From NCBI GenBank assembly GCA_964586175.1, contig CAZPGL010000013.1, positions 1 to 49,243 of the forward strand: a stretch of 49,243 nt of DNA, written 5' to 3'. The notes under the pieces are model-generated. The model was not told the origin of the DNA and searched no databases. It was given only the letters and a program-made list of their open reading frames with translations. Each line of letters opens with the position of its first letter. Position 1 is the stretch's first letter. The stretch is from CAZPGL01 sp964586175 (GTDB lineage Bacteria; Actinomycetota; Acidimicrobiia; Acidimicrobiales; MedAcidi-G1). Made by a program: the position numbers and the translations under genes. Below are positions 16,292 through 24,755 of the stretch, one piece after another.

Positions 16292-17113
16292 ATGGACGAT
16301 CTGCAGGGCAAGGTGGCCGTGGTGACCGGGGCGGCCAGCGGCATCGGCCTGGCGATGGCAGAGGCGTTCATCGCCGAGGGCATGTCGGTGGTGCTGGCCG
16401 ATGTGGACGAGGAGGCCCTGGCCCGGGAGGCGACCCGGCTGGAAGCGGGGGGAGCGTCGACGCTGGGCGTGCTCTGCGACGTCACCGACCCGGCCGCAAT
16501 CCAGGCGCTGGCCGAGGCGACCGACGAGCACTTCGGGGCGACCCACGTGCTGTGCAACAACGCAGGGGTCGGGCCGACTGGCCCCATGCTGGCCACCACG
16601 CCCAAGGAGTGGCAGTGGACGGTCGGGGTCAACCTGCTGTCGGTGGCCTACGGGGTGACGACGTTCGCCCCCCGCATGGTCGCCCAGGGCGAGGGCCACA
16701 TCGTCAACACCGCCTCGCAGGCCGGGCTGATGACCCATGAGCTGTTGGGCATGTACAGCGCCACCAAACACGGTGTGGTGGGGCTGTCCGAGGCGCTGTA
16801 CCGAGAGCTGCAGGACACCGGGGTCGGGGTGTCTTGCCTGTGCCCCGAGTTCGTGCGGACCAACATCTTCGACGTGGCCCGGCTGCGTCCCGACTGGGTG
16901 GAGGTGGACGACGCCCACGACGCCCTGGTGGCACCGCTGACTGAGGCGCTGCACGCCACCGGCATCGGGCCCGACGAGGCCGCCGCCGCTGTGGTCGCCG
17001 CGGTGCGTGAGGACCGATTCTGGATCCTCACCCACGCCGCCAGCCTGCCTGTCGCCAACCGGCGCTACGAGGACCTCAACGCCGGCCGGAACCCGTCCCG
17101 GCGCCCCGACTGA
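16292..17113 (+). CDS. Short-chain dehydrogenase/reductase (SDR)
   Basis: This classical SDR of 273 residues has TGAASGIG (12-19), CNNAGVG and YSATK with the catalytic Tyr and Lys. SCLCPEFVRTNIF replaces the usual substrate-loop start. A C-terminal extension (ILTHAASLPVANRRYEDLNAGRNP) resembles SDRs that use hydrophobic alcohols. The ATG at 16292 matches the family start and is preceded by an AGGAGATGGGGAG ribosome binding region. It is divergent from the CoA-transferase with an 84-bp gap and converges on the NTF2-like gene. Substrate unknown. Confidence 0.9.
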   Translation: MDDLQGKVAVVTGAASGIGLAMAEAFIAEGMSVVLADVDEEALAREATRLEAGGASTLGVLCDVTDPAAIQALAEATDEHFGATHVLCNNAGVGPTGPMLATTPKEWQWTVGVNLLSVAYGVTTFAPRMVAQGEGHIVNTASQAGLMTHELLGMYSATKHGVVGLSEALYRELQDTGVGVSCLCPEFVRTNIFDVARLRPDWVEVDDAHDALVAPLTEALHATGIGPDEAAAAVVAAVREDRFWILTHAASLPVANRRYEDLNAGRNPSRRPD

Positions 17114-17122
17114 ACCGGTCGG

Positions 17123-17548
17123 TCAGGACGGCAGGCCGTCGAACCAGGCGGCCCGGAACACCAGTCGTTCGCTGCGCCATCCGCCGTCGGTGCGCACCAG
17201 GGAGTGGTCGTACCACCCGCCGCAGAACCACACGTCGCCGCCGGCTCGGCGCATCGGGTTGTGCAGCATGGCCGTCACCTGCGCCCGGTCGCCGTCGATG
17301 TCGGCGGCCACGTTGGTCACCATGTGTTGGGTCATCTCGTAGTCGGCCAGCGACGTGTCGAGAAAGGCGACGGCTTCGTCGACCGATCCGGCGACACCGC
17401 CGGCGCTGCTGTAGTCGATGCGGGCGTCAGGCGTGAAAACGGTGCGCAGCAGATTCCAGTCCCGGCCGTCGACCGCTGTCGCGTAACGGGTCAGGAGATC
17501 TTCGACGGCGATGCGGTCGGTCAGGCTCCGAATGGTGTCCTCGCTCAT
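17123..17548 (-). CDS. SnoaL/NTF2-like domain protein
   Basis: The 141-residue protein matches the SnoaL-like_4 type: an N-terminal helix DRIAVEDLLTRYATAVDGRDW, then FTPDARIDYSSAGG and the cone-shaped beta-sheet ending GGWRSERLVFRAAWFDG. Such proteins are small-molecule isomerases, dehydratases or non-catalytic binders, and they are often found with steroid or polyketide genes. A TACCGT -10 box ends 6 nt before the ATG, implying leaderless expression. It is divergent from the P450 gene across 64 bp, so the two may be controlled together. Confidence 0.85.
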   Translation of the reverse strand: MSEDTIRSLTDRIAVEDLLTRYATAVDGRDWNLLRTVFTPDARIDYSSAGGVAGSVDEAVAFLDTSLADYEMTQHMVTNVAADIDGDRAQVTAMLHNPMRRAGGDVWFCGGWYDHSLVRTDGGWRSERLVFRAAWFDGLPS

Positions 17549-17613
17549 GGCGCGACGGTAGCGCTGGCACCGGATGTCACACGCTTCGGGTGGCCGTCGT
17601 ACCGTTACCGGTA
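17549..17613. promoter_or_regulatory. Divergent promoter region of NTF2-like and P450 genes
   Basis: The 64-bp spacer holds two outward TACCGT -10 boxes. One lies on the minus strand 6 nt before the NTF2-like ATG, and the other is at 17600-17605, 7 nt before the P450 ATG. The latter is part of the palindrome TACCG-TTAC-CGGTA (17600-17613), which could also be an operator. Confidence 0.5.
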
Positions 17614-18860
17614 TGCGACTCGACGAGATCGATCTGTCCGATGTCGAAGGCTTCTGGGCCCTGCCTTTGGAGGATCGCGAGGAAGCGTTCGCCACGCTAC
17701 GCCGCGACGATCCGATCCGGTTCTTCGATGAAACCGGCACCGAGTTTCTGACCGCCGGCCCCGGCTACTGGGCGGTGACCCGGCACGCCGACGTCATCGA
17801 AGCCAGCCGCAACGCAGCGTCGTTCTGTTCCGGTTACGGCGTCAACATTCCCGATCTGCCTCGCGAGTTCAACGAGTTCTTCGGCTCGATGATCAGCATG
17901 GACGACCCTCGGCACGCCCGGCTGCGCAAGGTCGTCTCGGCCGGTTTCACCCCGCGGATGATGCGCGGCCTCGATGACGACATCCGGCGGACCGCCACCG
18001 GCATCGTCGACCGGGTGATCGACCGTGGGTCGTGCGACTTCGTGCTCGAGGTGTCGTCACGACTGCCCTTGGTGATCATCTGCGAGATGATGGGCATCGA
18101 ACCCGACCGGCACGACGAGGTGTTCGACTTGTCGAACGTCATCGTCAGCCAAGGCGACCCCGAGTACGTGCCGGAAGGCGACGACCCTCTGGCTGCGTTC
18201 CTTTCCGCCGGGGCCGGTCTGGCCGCCATCCTCCATGACACCGCCGAACTGCGACGCGGCGGCGACGGAAGCGACCTTACGACCGCATTGGTCAACGCCG
18301 AGGTCGACGGGGAACGGCTCACCGCCGACGAGTTGGCGTCGTTCTTCGTGCTGTTGTGTGTCGCCGGCAACGAGACCACCCGCAACTCGATCACCTGGGG
18401 GCTCCATCATCTGAGTGCCCACCCCGACCAGCGGGAACGCTGGCTGGACGATCTGGACGGTGTCACGCCGACAGCCGTCGACGAGATCGTGCGTATGGCC
18501 AGCCCGGTGATTCACTTCCGCCGCACCGTCACCGCTGACGGTGTCGTGCTCGGTGACCGCGAGTTCTCCGCCGGCGACAAGGTGGTGTTGTTCTACGGGT
18601 CCGCGAACCGTGACGAAGCGGTGTTCGACGATCCGCATCGGTTCGACCTCACCCGCGACCCCAATCCGCATGTCGGGTTCGGCGGGCCCGGCCCCCATTT
18701 CTGTCTCGGCGCCCACCTGGCGCGTCGGCAGATCGACGTCATGTTCCGCGAGTTGTTGACCCGCATGCCGGACATCCACGCCACCGCCTCTCCGGACCGG
18801 CTGCGTTCCAACTTCATCAACGGCATCAAGCATCTGCCGTGCGCCTGGACGTCGGCCTGA
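17613..18860 (+). CDS. Cytochrome P450, CYP124/125-like
   Basis: The 415-residue P450 has the I-helix oxygen-activation motif VAGNETTR, the K-helix EIVRMASPVIHFRR, and the heme loop FGGPGPHFCLG with Cys364 as thiolate ligand. The C-terminal FINGIKHLP and the overall style resemble the bacterial CYP124/CYP125/CYP142 group, which hydroxylate terminal methyl groups of cholesterol side chains or methyl-branched lipids. The ATG at 17613 is 7 nt after a -10 box, and the upstream extension is rejected. It needs a ferredoxin and reductase, neither of which is in the window. The nearby ipd genes favour a steroid or isoprenoid substrate; this remains inference. Confidence 0.92.
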   Translation: MRLDEIDLSDVEGFWALPLEDREEAFATLRRDDPIRFFDETGTEFLTAGPGYWAVTRHADVIEASRNAASFCSGYGVNIPDLPREFNEFFGSMISMDDPRHARLRKVVSAGFTPRMMRGLDDDIRRTATGIVDRVIDRGSCDFVLEVSSRLPLVIICEMMGIEPDRHDEVFDLSNVIVSQGDPEYVPEGDDPLAAFLSAGAGLAAILHDTAELRRGGDGSDLTTALVNAEVDGERLTADELASFFVLLCVAGNETTRNSITWGLHHLSAHPDQRERWLDDLDGVTPTAVDEIVRMASPVIHFRRTVTADGVVLGDREFSAGDKVVLFYGSANRDEAVFDDPHRFDLTRDPNPHVGFGGPGPHFCLGAHLARRQIDVMFRELLTRMPDIHATASPDRLRSNFINGIKHLPCAWTSA

Positions 18861-18883
18861 GCCCCACCCGCTGCGGTCCTCAA

Positions 18884-18899
18884 GGGGGTCGGCACCCCC
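18884..18899. terminator. Hairpin in P450/epimerase convergent spacer
   Basis: GGGGGT (18884-18889) pairs with ACCCCC (18894-18899) around CGGC, 23 bp after the P450 stop codon. There is no T tract. It is a candidate terminator for the P450 gene. The remaining spacer up to 19018 holds only a further short GTCGC/GCGAC palindrome. Confidence 0.45.
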
Positions 18900-19018
18900 A
18901 CGCCGGCCAGTCGTTGACCCCGCCGCCTCCGGCCAGGTCGCCGTCGCAGCGACGACCCCGGCAACCGGATCTGGATCGATCAGGGTCCCATGCCCGCCAT
19001 CTTGTGCGGTGGTCGGGT

Positions 19019-19930
19019 TCAGCAGGGGTGGCGGTGGTCGACCATGGCGGTCATGCCGTCCCGCCAGCCCACGGTGCAGGGTCCGGTGAGGGCCAGCCTC
19101 CTGGTCGGATCGGCGGCCCCACCAGGTTGACTACCGGGCAACTCGTCGTAGACGAACTCGGGGACCGTCCCGAGTCGGTCGCCGAACAGGGCGCACCACT
19201 CCTCGGCGGTCACCGTGTCGTCGCCACACCAGTTGACGACGGTGGCCGGTATCGACGCCGCGTCGAGCAGCGGCGCCACCTGGGCGGCCAGATCGTCCTC
19301 GTGGATCGGGTTGTACGGTGACGGGGCCGGGGCTCGCAAACGCACCGGCTGACCAGCGGCCATCCAGTCGGCGTGGTATGCGGGCAACCCGCCGTTCGGT
19401 CCGTAACTGGCGTTGATGCGGGCGATGGTGACCGGCAGGTCCAGCACCCGGGCCATGGTGCGGGCCACCGCTTCCTGGCCGTTCTTGGACATGGCGTAGG
19501 TCGGGCTGTGAGGGGCCGTCGGATCCCCCGGCGGGTCCGTTTCCGTGTAGTGATGCCAGGGGTCGGGATGGGGGCGGTACACCGAGTTGGTGGAGGCGAC
19601 CAGCGCCGACTCGGCCCGCCGGCAGTGGGCCAACAGCAGGCCGGTGGCTTCGGCGTTGGCCCGCACCGCCCGGTTCCAGTCAGGGGCCGGACCCTGCCAG
19701 GCAGCGAAGTGCACGACGTGGGTGACGTCGTCGGGTATGGCCGACAGGTCGCCGGACGCCAGGTCGGCCACCACAGGGCGCACCCCGATGGCCTCGGCCC
19801 GTTCCCGGCTGCCGTCGGCCGTGAAGCGCGCCGCGCCCCACACCTCGTTGTCTCTTGCCAGATGGCGGGCCACCGGGTGGCCGATCTGGCCGGTCAACCC
19901 GGTGACGAGGATCTTGCGGTCGGTCAGCAC
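19019..19930 (-). CDS. NAD-dependent epimerase/dehydratase family protein
   Basis: This extended SDR of about 303 residues has an N-terminal ILVTGLTGQIGHPVAR (GxxGxxG), VTHVVHFAAWQG, STNSVYRPH and the active-site YAMSK. The GTG start at 19930 is 7 nt after a TACGCT -10 box, suggesting a leaderless mRNA; the longer upstream frame overlaps the divergent DUF1214 gene and is not real. Related proteins act on nucleotide sugars or 3-beta-hydroxysteroids, and the sequence does not discriminate. It is divergent from the DUF1214-SDR operon. Confidence 0.88.
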   Translation of the reverse strand: MLTDRKILVTGLTGQIGHPVARHLARDNEVWGAARFTADGSRERAEAIGVRPVVADLASGDLSAIPDDVTHVVHFAAWQGPAPDWNRAVRANAEATGLLLAHCRRAESALVASTNSVYRPHPDPWHHYTETDPPGDPTAPHSPTYAMSKNGQEAVARTMARVLDLPVTIARINASYGPNGGLPAYHADWMAAGQPVRLRAPAPSPYNPIHEDDLAAQVAPLLDAASIPATVVNWCGDDTVTAEEWCALFGDRLGTVPEFVYDELPGSQPGGAADPTRRLALTGPCTVGWRDGMTAMVDHRHPC

Positions 19931-20011
19931 GCCCCCGAGCGTAGGGGGCGGTCCGGTTGGGGAGTGGACCGGCCGCTGGGCCACACTCAGGGGATCGACG
20001 AAGGAGGAGCC

Positions 20012-21136
20012 ATGTCCGAGACACGCAGGGCCTGGGCCGGGCTGCTCGACGTGCTGGCCGAGGCCGGCGATCGGTACGCCGGCGAAGAATGGCTGGTCAC
20101 CGGCGAGGACGATGTCGCTGAAGCCCACCGGGTCATCGCCCACGTTCTGCAGTCGGCGCTGTACAGCCACGCCGAGTTCGATCCCGAACGACCGGTGTGG
20201 CGGCGCATCGTGTCGCCGACCCGCAAGTTCAGCGGCGACAACCCGGACGCCTGGTATTTCGAGGCGCCGGTCCGAGGCGACCGGACCTACCGCGTCACCG
20301 GCAACCTCGCCGGGGCCGTCTACACGGCGTTCTCCGTCGAAGCCGGAGCCGACGACGGTGCCTACCCTGACCGGACCGCCGGGGTGCTCAACGACACGGT
20401 GATCGACGTGACCGACGACGGCGACTACGAGATCCACCTGGGCGGCGAACCCCGCCAGCGGAACTGGTTGGACCTTCCGGCCGACGCCGGGCGCATCACG
20501 ACCCGCCACTACTTCGAGTGGCCCGGGTCGGCGGCTGCGGCCGACATGCACATCCCACTGGCCATCGAGAACCTCGATCCTCCGGACGGGCCACCACCCC
20601 GCTGGGGTGACGCCGAGGTGGCGGCGGCCATCGACCGGGTGGCCACCCACGTTCGGGGCAAGACCGTCGACGGGCCGAACCCGGCCACCCGGGCGGCTCG
20701 GCCGTCCTGGGTGGGGCAGGTGCCCAACGAGTTCCCCGTACCCCAGCCGCCGGGCGACATGGCCCTGGCCGCTGTCGACGCCCACTACTCGCTGGCCCGA
20801 TGGCTGCTCGGGCCCGACGAGGCCCTGGTCGTCACCGGACGCTGGCCTGACTGCCGGTTCGCCAACGTGTGCGCCTGGAACCGGTTCCAGCAGGCCCTCG
20901 ACTACGTGAACCGGCCAGTCAGCCGCAACCGGGCCGACACAACCCTCGAGGACGACGGCCGCTTCCGCATGGTCGTCGCCCACGCCGACCCCGGGGTGCC
21001 CAACTGGATCGACACCGAGGGCCGGGGGTTCGGCACCCTGTTCTTCCGGTTCTTCCTGCCCGAGGGAGATGTCGAACCCCTGGTGGCCGAGGTCGTACCC
21101 TTCGACCGGATCTCCGAGACCGGGAGTCCCGTATGA
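20012..21136 (+). CDS. DUF1214 domain-containing protein
   Basis: The 374-residue soluble protein has the DUF1214 signature near its C-terminus: CAWNRFQQALDYVNRP, then LEDDGRFRMVVAHADPGVPNWIDTEG and a GTLFFRFF strand. The N-terminal part (RTYRVTGNLAGAVYTAFSVE) is the accompanying conserved sheet. The biochemical role of the family is unknown; members commonly sit beside steroid and lipid catabolic genes in actinobacteria. A strong AAGGAGGAG ribosome binding site precedes the ATG. Its stop overlaps the next SDR start (ATGA), so they are coupled. Confidence 0.85.
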   Translation: MSETRRAWAGLLDVLAEAGDRYAGEEWLVTGEDDVAEAHRVIAHVLQSALYSHAEFDPERPVWRRIVSPTRKFSGDNPDAWYFEAPVRGDRTYRVTGNLAGAVYTAFSVEAGADDGAYPDRTAGVLNDTVIDVTDDGDYEIHLGGEPRQRNWLDLPADAGRITTRHYFEWPGSAAAADMHIPLAIENLDPPDGPPPRWGDAEVAAAIDRVATHVRGKTVDGPNPATRAARPSWVGQVPNEFPVPQPPGDMALAAVDAHYSLARWLLGPDEALVVTGRWPDCRFANVCAWNRFQQALDYVNRPVSRNRADTTLEDDGRFRMVVAHADPGVPNWIDTEGRGFGTLFFRFFLPEGDVEPLVAEVVPFDRISETGSPV

Positions 21137-21906
21137 ATCGCGACGACATCGCTGCCCTGCACGACCTGACCGGCCGGGTGGCCATCGTGACCGGTGGCAG
21201 CCGGGGGATCGGCTTGGCCGTGGCCACCGCGTTCGCCGCCCAGGGAGCCAACGTCGTGGTGTCGAGCCGGAAGGCCGACGCCTGCGAGGCAGCAGCGGCA
21301 GCCATCGCCGCCGACGGGGGTTCGGCGCTCGCCGTGCCGGCCCACATGGGCGACCCCGACGACATCGAGCGTCTCGCTGCCACGACCGCCGAGACGTTCG
21401 GCGGTATCGACATCGTGGTCAACAACGCCGCCAACCCGCTGGCCGAACCGCTCGGCGCCATCACGGTCGGCGGCTTCGAGAAGTCGTTCGCCGTCAACGT
21501 GCGCGGTCCGGTGCTGCTGGTGCAGGCCTGCCTGCCGTGGCTCGACCAGTCGGAGCACGCGTCGGTGGTGAACGTCATTTCGGCCGGTGCGTTCATCCCG
21601 TCGCCGGGCACGTCGCTGTACGGGGCGGGGAAGACGGCGCTGCTCAGCTTCACCCGGTCGATGGCCGCCGAGTTGGTGGGTCGGGGTATCCGGGTCAATG
21701 CCCTGGCCCCGGGAACGGTCGACACGACGATGGTGCGCAACACCGGCGAAGCCGGGGTGGCGTCGATGACCAAGGCCAGCCGCATGGGCCGCTTGGCCGA
21801 CCCCGACGAGATGGTCGGCGCGGTGTTGTTCATGGCGTCGGACGCCGGCAGCTACCTCACGGGGCAGTGCGTCACCGTCGACGGCGGAATGGTGCCGCCG
21901 CGCTGA
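21133..21906 (+). CDS. Short-chain dehydrogenase/reductase (SDR)
   Basis: This SDR of 257 residues has TGGSRGIG, VNNAANP (variant of NNAG), a catalytic Tyr/Lys in LYGAGK and the C-terminal YLTGQCVTVDGGMV. Its ATG overlaps the DUF1214 stop, giving translational coupling. The profile matches FabG-like 3-oxoacyl reductases and hydroxysteroid dehydrogenases. The substrate is likely a product of the same operon's unknown pathway. Confidence 0.9.
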   Translation: MNRDDIAALHDLTGRVAIVTGGSRGIGLAVATAFAAQGANVVVSSRKADACEAAAAAIAADGGSALAVPAHMGDPDDIERLAATTAETFGGIDIVVNNAANPLAEPLGAITVGGFEKSFAVNVRGPVLLVQACLPWLDQSEHASVVNVISAGAFIPSPGTSLYGAGKTALLSFTRSMAAELVGRGIRVNALAPGTVDTTMVRNTGEAGVASMTKASRMGRLADPDEMVGAVLFMASDAGSYLTGQCVTVDGGMVPPR

Positions 21907-21962
21907 GGCGGGCGTGCGGGGGACCGTGCGGGCCCGGTGGGCCGGTAGGGTGCAGGCCACTA

Positions 21963-21979
21963 TCTGACGCGCCGTCAGA
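21963..21979. promoter_or_regulatory. TCTGACG-N3-CGTCAGA operator upstream of SDR-ipdF operon
   Basis: The arms TCTGACG (21963-21969) and CGTCAGA (21973-21979) are perfect, with a CGC spacer. An extra half-site CTGACGG follows at 21983-21989. A TAGGGT hexamer lies shortly upstream (about 21946), so the operator would sit near +1. It is the best copy of the palindrome seen at the ipdA and aldehyde dehydrogenase promoters. Confidence 0.7.
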
Positions 21980-22011
21980 AACCTGACGGCCGCCCCAGCA
22001 CAGGAGCACCC

Positions 22012-22932
22012 GTGGCCGGACATCTCGCAGGCAAGACCATCGCCGTCACCGGTGGCGGTAACGGCATCGGCCGGGCCACCGCCCTGGCCTGTGCCGCCGA
22101 AGGGGCCAACGTCGTCGTCGCCGACTACGGCGTCGACCTGACCGGTGCCGACCCGTCCAGCGAGGTTGCTGACGCCGTCGTGGCCGAGATCCAAGCGGCG
22201 GGCGGTCAGGCCGTGGCCGTGGCCGGAGACGTGTCCGACATGGCCGTGGGCCAGCGCATCGTCGACACCGCGGTCGAGACGTGGGGCAGCATCGACGGCG
22301 TCGTGTGCGTGGCCGGCATCGTGCGCGAGCGCATGTTGTTCAACATGAGTGAAGACGAGTTCGACGACGTCGTCCGGGTCCACCTGAAGGGCCACTTCAG
22401 CCTCTACCGGGCCGCCTCGGCGGTCATGCGCAAGCAGGAGACCGGCGGCAGCCTCATCGGGTTCACGTCGGGGGCGTTCGTGGCCTCAACGGCCCAGGCC
22501 AACTACGCGGCGGCCAAGGGCGGCATCGTGTCGCTGACCCGCAGCGCGGCGTTCGGGCTCAAGCGGTACGGCATCAACGCCAACTGCATCGCCCCGGCGG
22601 CCATGACCCGCATGTCCGAGAACGTACCGTTCGAAATGGAGGCCGGTGGCCCCGAGGACGTGGCGCCGCTGGCTGTCTATCTGCTGTCCGACGCCGCCCG
22701 CGACATCACGGCCCAGATCTACACCATCACCGGCAAGCGCATCGCCGTGTGGAACCAGCCCGTCGAGATCCGCCACATGTGGGCCGCCGACGGCGAGTCC
22801 TTCACCGTCGACGAGATCGCTGACAAACTTCCCGTCACCATCAAGGACGAGGAGATGCCGATGTTCGCCGACCTCGAGCGGCGCATGAAGGAGATGGCCG
22901 AGCGCAAGGCCGCCGAAGAGGCCGCGAGCTGA
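22012..22932 (+). CDS. SDR, (3R)-hydroxyacyl-CoA/17-beta-HSD4-like dehydrogenase
   Basis: The 306-residue SDR has TGGGNGIG, a long loop with VVADYGVDLTG, active-site NYAAAK and an extended C-terminal tail (KRIAVWNQPVEIRHMWAADG, then a Glu/Lys-rich helix). The tail and VADYGVDLTG loop are like the dehydrogenase half of peroxisomal multifunctional enzyme/17-beta-HSD4 relatives acting on hydroxyacyl-CoAs. It uses a GTG start with CAGGAG upstream and lies under a TCTGACG operator. It is followed 2 bp later by the ipdF-like gene. The exact substrate is inferred only from context. Confidence 0.88.
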   Translation: MAGHLAGKTIAVTGGGNGIGRATALACAAEGANVVVADYGVDLTGADPSSEVADAVVAEIQAAGGQAVAVAGDVSDMAVGQRIVDTAVETWGSIDGVVCVAGIVRERMLFNMSEDEFDDVVRVHLKGHFSLYRAASAVMRKQETGGSLIGFTSGAFVASTAQANYAAAKGGIVSLTRSAAFGLKRYGINANCIAPAAMTRMSENVPFEMEAGGPEDVAPLAVYLLSDAARDITAQIYTITGKRIAVWNQPVEIRHMWAADGESFTVDEIADKLPVTIKDEEMPMFADLERRMKEMAERKAAEEAAS

Positions 22933-22934
22933 GG

Positions 22935-23720
22935 GTGGGCACCGACGACGCACCGCCGTACCCGCCAGGTCGGGGCCTGCTCGACGGCAAGGTCGTGGTC
23001 GTCACCGCGGCGGCCGGGGCCGGCATCGGGTTCGCCGCCGCCAGACGCTGCGTCGAGGAGGGGGCCACAGTGGTGGTGTCCGACATCCACGAGCGCCGTC
23101 TGGCCGAGGCGGCCGAGGCCCTCGGGGCCATCGCCGGGGCCGCACCGGTCGCGATTCGCTGCGACGTGACGGTCGAGGACGACGTGCAGGCCCTGTTCGA
23201 CGCCGCCGTCGAGGCCCACGGCCGGGTCGACGTGCTCATCAACAACGCCGGGCTGGGCGGTGAGACGGCGCTGGTCGACATGGCCGACGATGAATGGCAC
23301 CGGGTGCTCGACATCACCCTCACCGGTGCCATGCGCTGCACCCGGGCCGCCCTGCGGCTCATGACCGCCGCCGGTTCCGGCGCCGTCGTCAACAACGCTT
23401 CGGTGGTCGGTTGGCGGGCCCAGACCGGCCAGACCCACTACGCGGCAGCCAAGGCCGGCGTCATGGCCCTCACCCGATGCGCGGCCATGGAGGCCGCCGA
23501 GTCGGGGGTCCGGGTCAACTGCGTGGCCCCCAGCCTGGCCATGCACCCGTTCCTCGCCAAGACCAGCAGCCAGGAGCTGCTGGACGGGCTGGCCGCCCAG
23601 GAGGCCTTCGGCCGGGCCGCCGAGCCCTGGGAGGTGGCCAACGTGATGGTGTTCCTGGCCAGCGACCTGTCGTCGTACATGACCGGCGAGGTCGTCAGCG
23701 TCTCCAGCCAGCACCCGTAG
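22935..23720 (+). CDS. ipdF: IpdF-like SDR of steroid C/D-ring degradation
   Basis: The 261-residue SDR resembles mycobacterial IpdF (Rv3559c) as I recall it. Shared stretches include GRGLLDGKVVVVTAAAGAGIG, LINNAGLGGET, NNASVVGWRAQT, HYAAAKAGVMALTRC, EAFGRAAEPWEVA and the C-terminal TGEVVSVSSQHP. IpdF acts on the 5-oxo/5-hydroxy group of the CoA-activated indane intermediate left after cholesterol A/B-ring removal. The start is GTG 2 bp after the previous stop. Control by a TCTGACG operator shared with ipdA supports a common regulon. It converges with the MBL gene, with only 6 bp between them. Confidence 0.87.
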   Translation: MGTDDAPPYPPGRGLLDGKVVVVTAAAGAGIGFAAARRCVEEGATVVVSDIHERRLAEAAEALGAIAGAAPVAIRCDVTVEDDVQALFDAAVEAHGRVDVLINNAGLGGETALVDMADDEWHRVLDITLTGAMRCTRAALRLMTAAGSGAVVNNASVVGWRAQTGQTHYAAAKAGVMALTRCAAMEAAESGVRVNCVAPSLAMHPFLAKTSSQELLDGLAAQEAFGRAAEPWEVANVMVFLASDLSSYMTGEVVSVSSQHP

Positions 23721-23726
23721 GGCAGC

Positions 23727-24680
23727 TCAGGTCAGGCCCCACTCGCCGGTGAAGGGCTCAGCACCCTCGACGACCACCCGGTCGATGCGTTCCAGCGCGA
23801 CGAGGTGTGAGTACACCGACGCTGCTGCGGGTTTCAGGAGCCGCTCGTCGAGACCTACGTAGAGGTCGGCCACCACCGCTTCAATGGTGCGGGGTCCAGC
23901 GGCCAGAGCGTTCAGGATCTGGCGCTCCCGGTCTTCACGGTGGGCGACCAGCGCCGACACGTACGACACGGGATCCTCGACGGATGGCCCGTGGGTGGGC
24001 CGGTAGCGCACCTCAGTGCGGCTCGTCAGCCGGCGCAGGTTGGCCAGGTAGTCGTTCATGTCGCCGTCGGGCGCCGGGATCACCGTGGTCGACCAGCCCA
24101 TCACGTGGTCGCCGCTGAACAGGGTGGCCTCCTCGGCGAAGGCGAAGCACACGTGGTTCGAGATGTGGCCCGGCGTGTGCAGGCACTCGAACGTGGCGCC
24201 ATCGCCCTCGATGGTGTCGCCGTCGACCACGGCGATGTCCGGCACGAAGTCGGTGTCACCGCCCCCCTCGCCGTCGTCGGCCTCGGGTTCCTCGCCGGCG
24301 GCCAGAGCCTTGGCCACCCGCTCCTCGTGGGCCCGGATGGCCGCCTCGGGGTGCGGTCCGAACCCGAACGTGGTGGCCCCGGTGGCGTCCACGACCGCCG
24401 CGGTGGCCGGCGAATGGTCGGGATGGGTGTGGGTGACGAGCACCCGGGTCACCGTCTGGCCGTCGACGGCGGCCAGCAGGGCGGCCACATGGTCGTCGTC
24501 GGCCGGTCCCGGATCGACGATGGTGACGTCGCCGCCCTCCGGCGGCCCGACCAGGTAGGTGCCGGTGCCGTGGTAGGTGAACACCGACGGGTTGGCCGCC
24601 ACGACCCGGCGCACCAGCGGCGAGATCTGTTCGACGGCCCCGACGGTCGGAGCGTCCTCAGTCACATGCCGAATGGCCAT
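23727..24680 (-). CDS. MBL-fold metallo-hydrolase (LACTB2-like)
   Basis: The 317-residue metallo-beta-lactamase-fold protein binds zinc through THTHPDH (His84, His86, Asp88, His89), a later CLHTPGHISNH and LFSGDHVMGW. The C-terminal winged helix-like segment (RQILNALAAGPRTIEAVVADLY) is typical of LACTB2-type and flavin-free hydrolases. The gene follows the sulfite reductase terminator and begins with its own promoter-like stretch. The substrate may be a thioester or RNA; it is not known. Confidence 0.88.
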   Translation of the reverse strand: MAIRHVTEDAPTVGAVEQISPLVRRVVAANPSVFTYHGTGTYLVGPPEGGDVTIVDPGPADDDHVAALLAAVDGQTVTRVLVTHTHPDHSPATAAVVDATGATTFGFGPHPEAAIRAHEERVAKALAAGEEPEADDGEGGGDTDFVPDIAVVDGDTIEGDGATFECLHTPGHISNHVCFAFAEEATLFSGDHVMGWSTTVIPAPDGDMNDYLANLRRLTSRTEVRYRPTHGPSVEDPVSYVSALVAHREDRERQILNALAAGPRTIEAVVADLYVGLDERLLKPAAASVYSHLVALERIDRVVVEGAEPFTGEWGLT

Positions 24681-24704
24681 GGGGTCATCCTTACCCCAAC
24701 GCGA

Positions 24705-24732
24705 CAGCGGCCGCCCGATCAGGCGGCCGCTG
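24705..24732 (-). terminator. Strong hairpin downstream of sulfite reductase gene
   Basis: CAGCGGCCGCC (24705-24715) pairs perfectly with GGCGGCCGCTG (24722-24732) around a 6-nt loop, 24 bp beyond the sulfite reductase stop on the minus strand. No T tract follows, as is common in high-GC actinobacteria. It probably ends the cys operon. Confidence 0.65.
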
Positions 24733-24755
24733 CTGAGGGGAATCTGGTGTCGGGC

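Noticed and set aside
15020..17035. 671-residue version of the CoA-transferase
   Set aside because: The extra 276 residues overlap the divergent SDR gene, and the family start is at 16207.
19019..20983. 654-residue version of the epimerase
   Set aside because: The N-terminal half is antisense to the DUF1214 gene; the real start is GTG 19930 after a -10 box.
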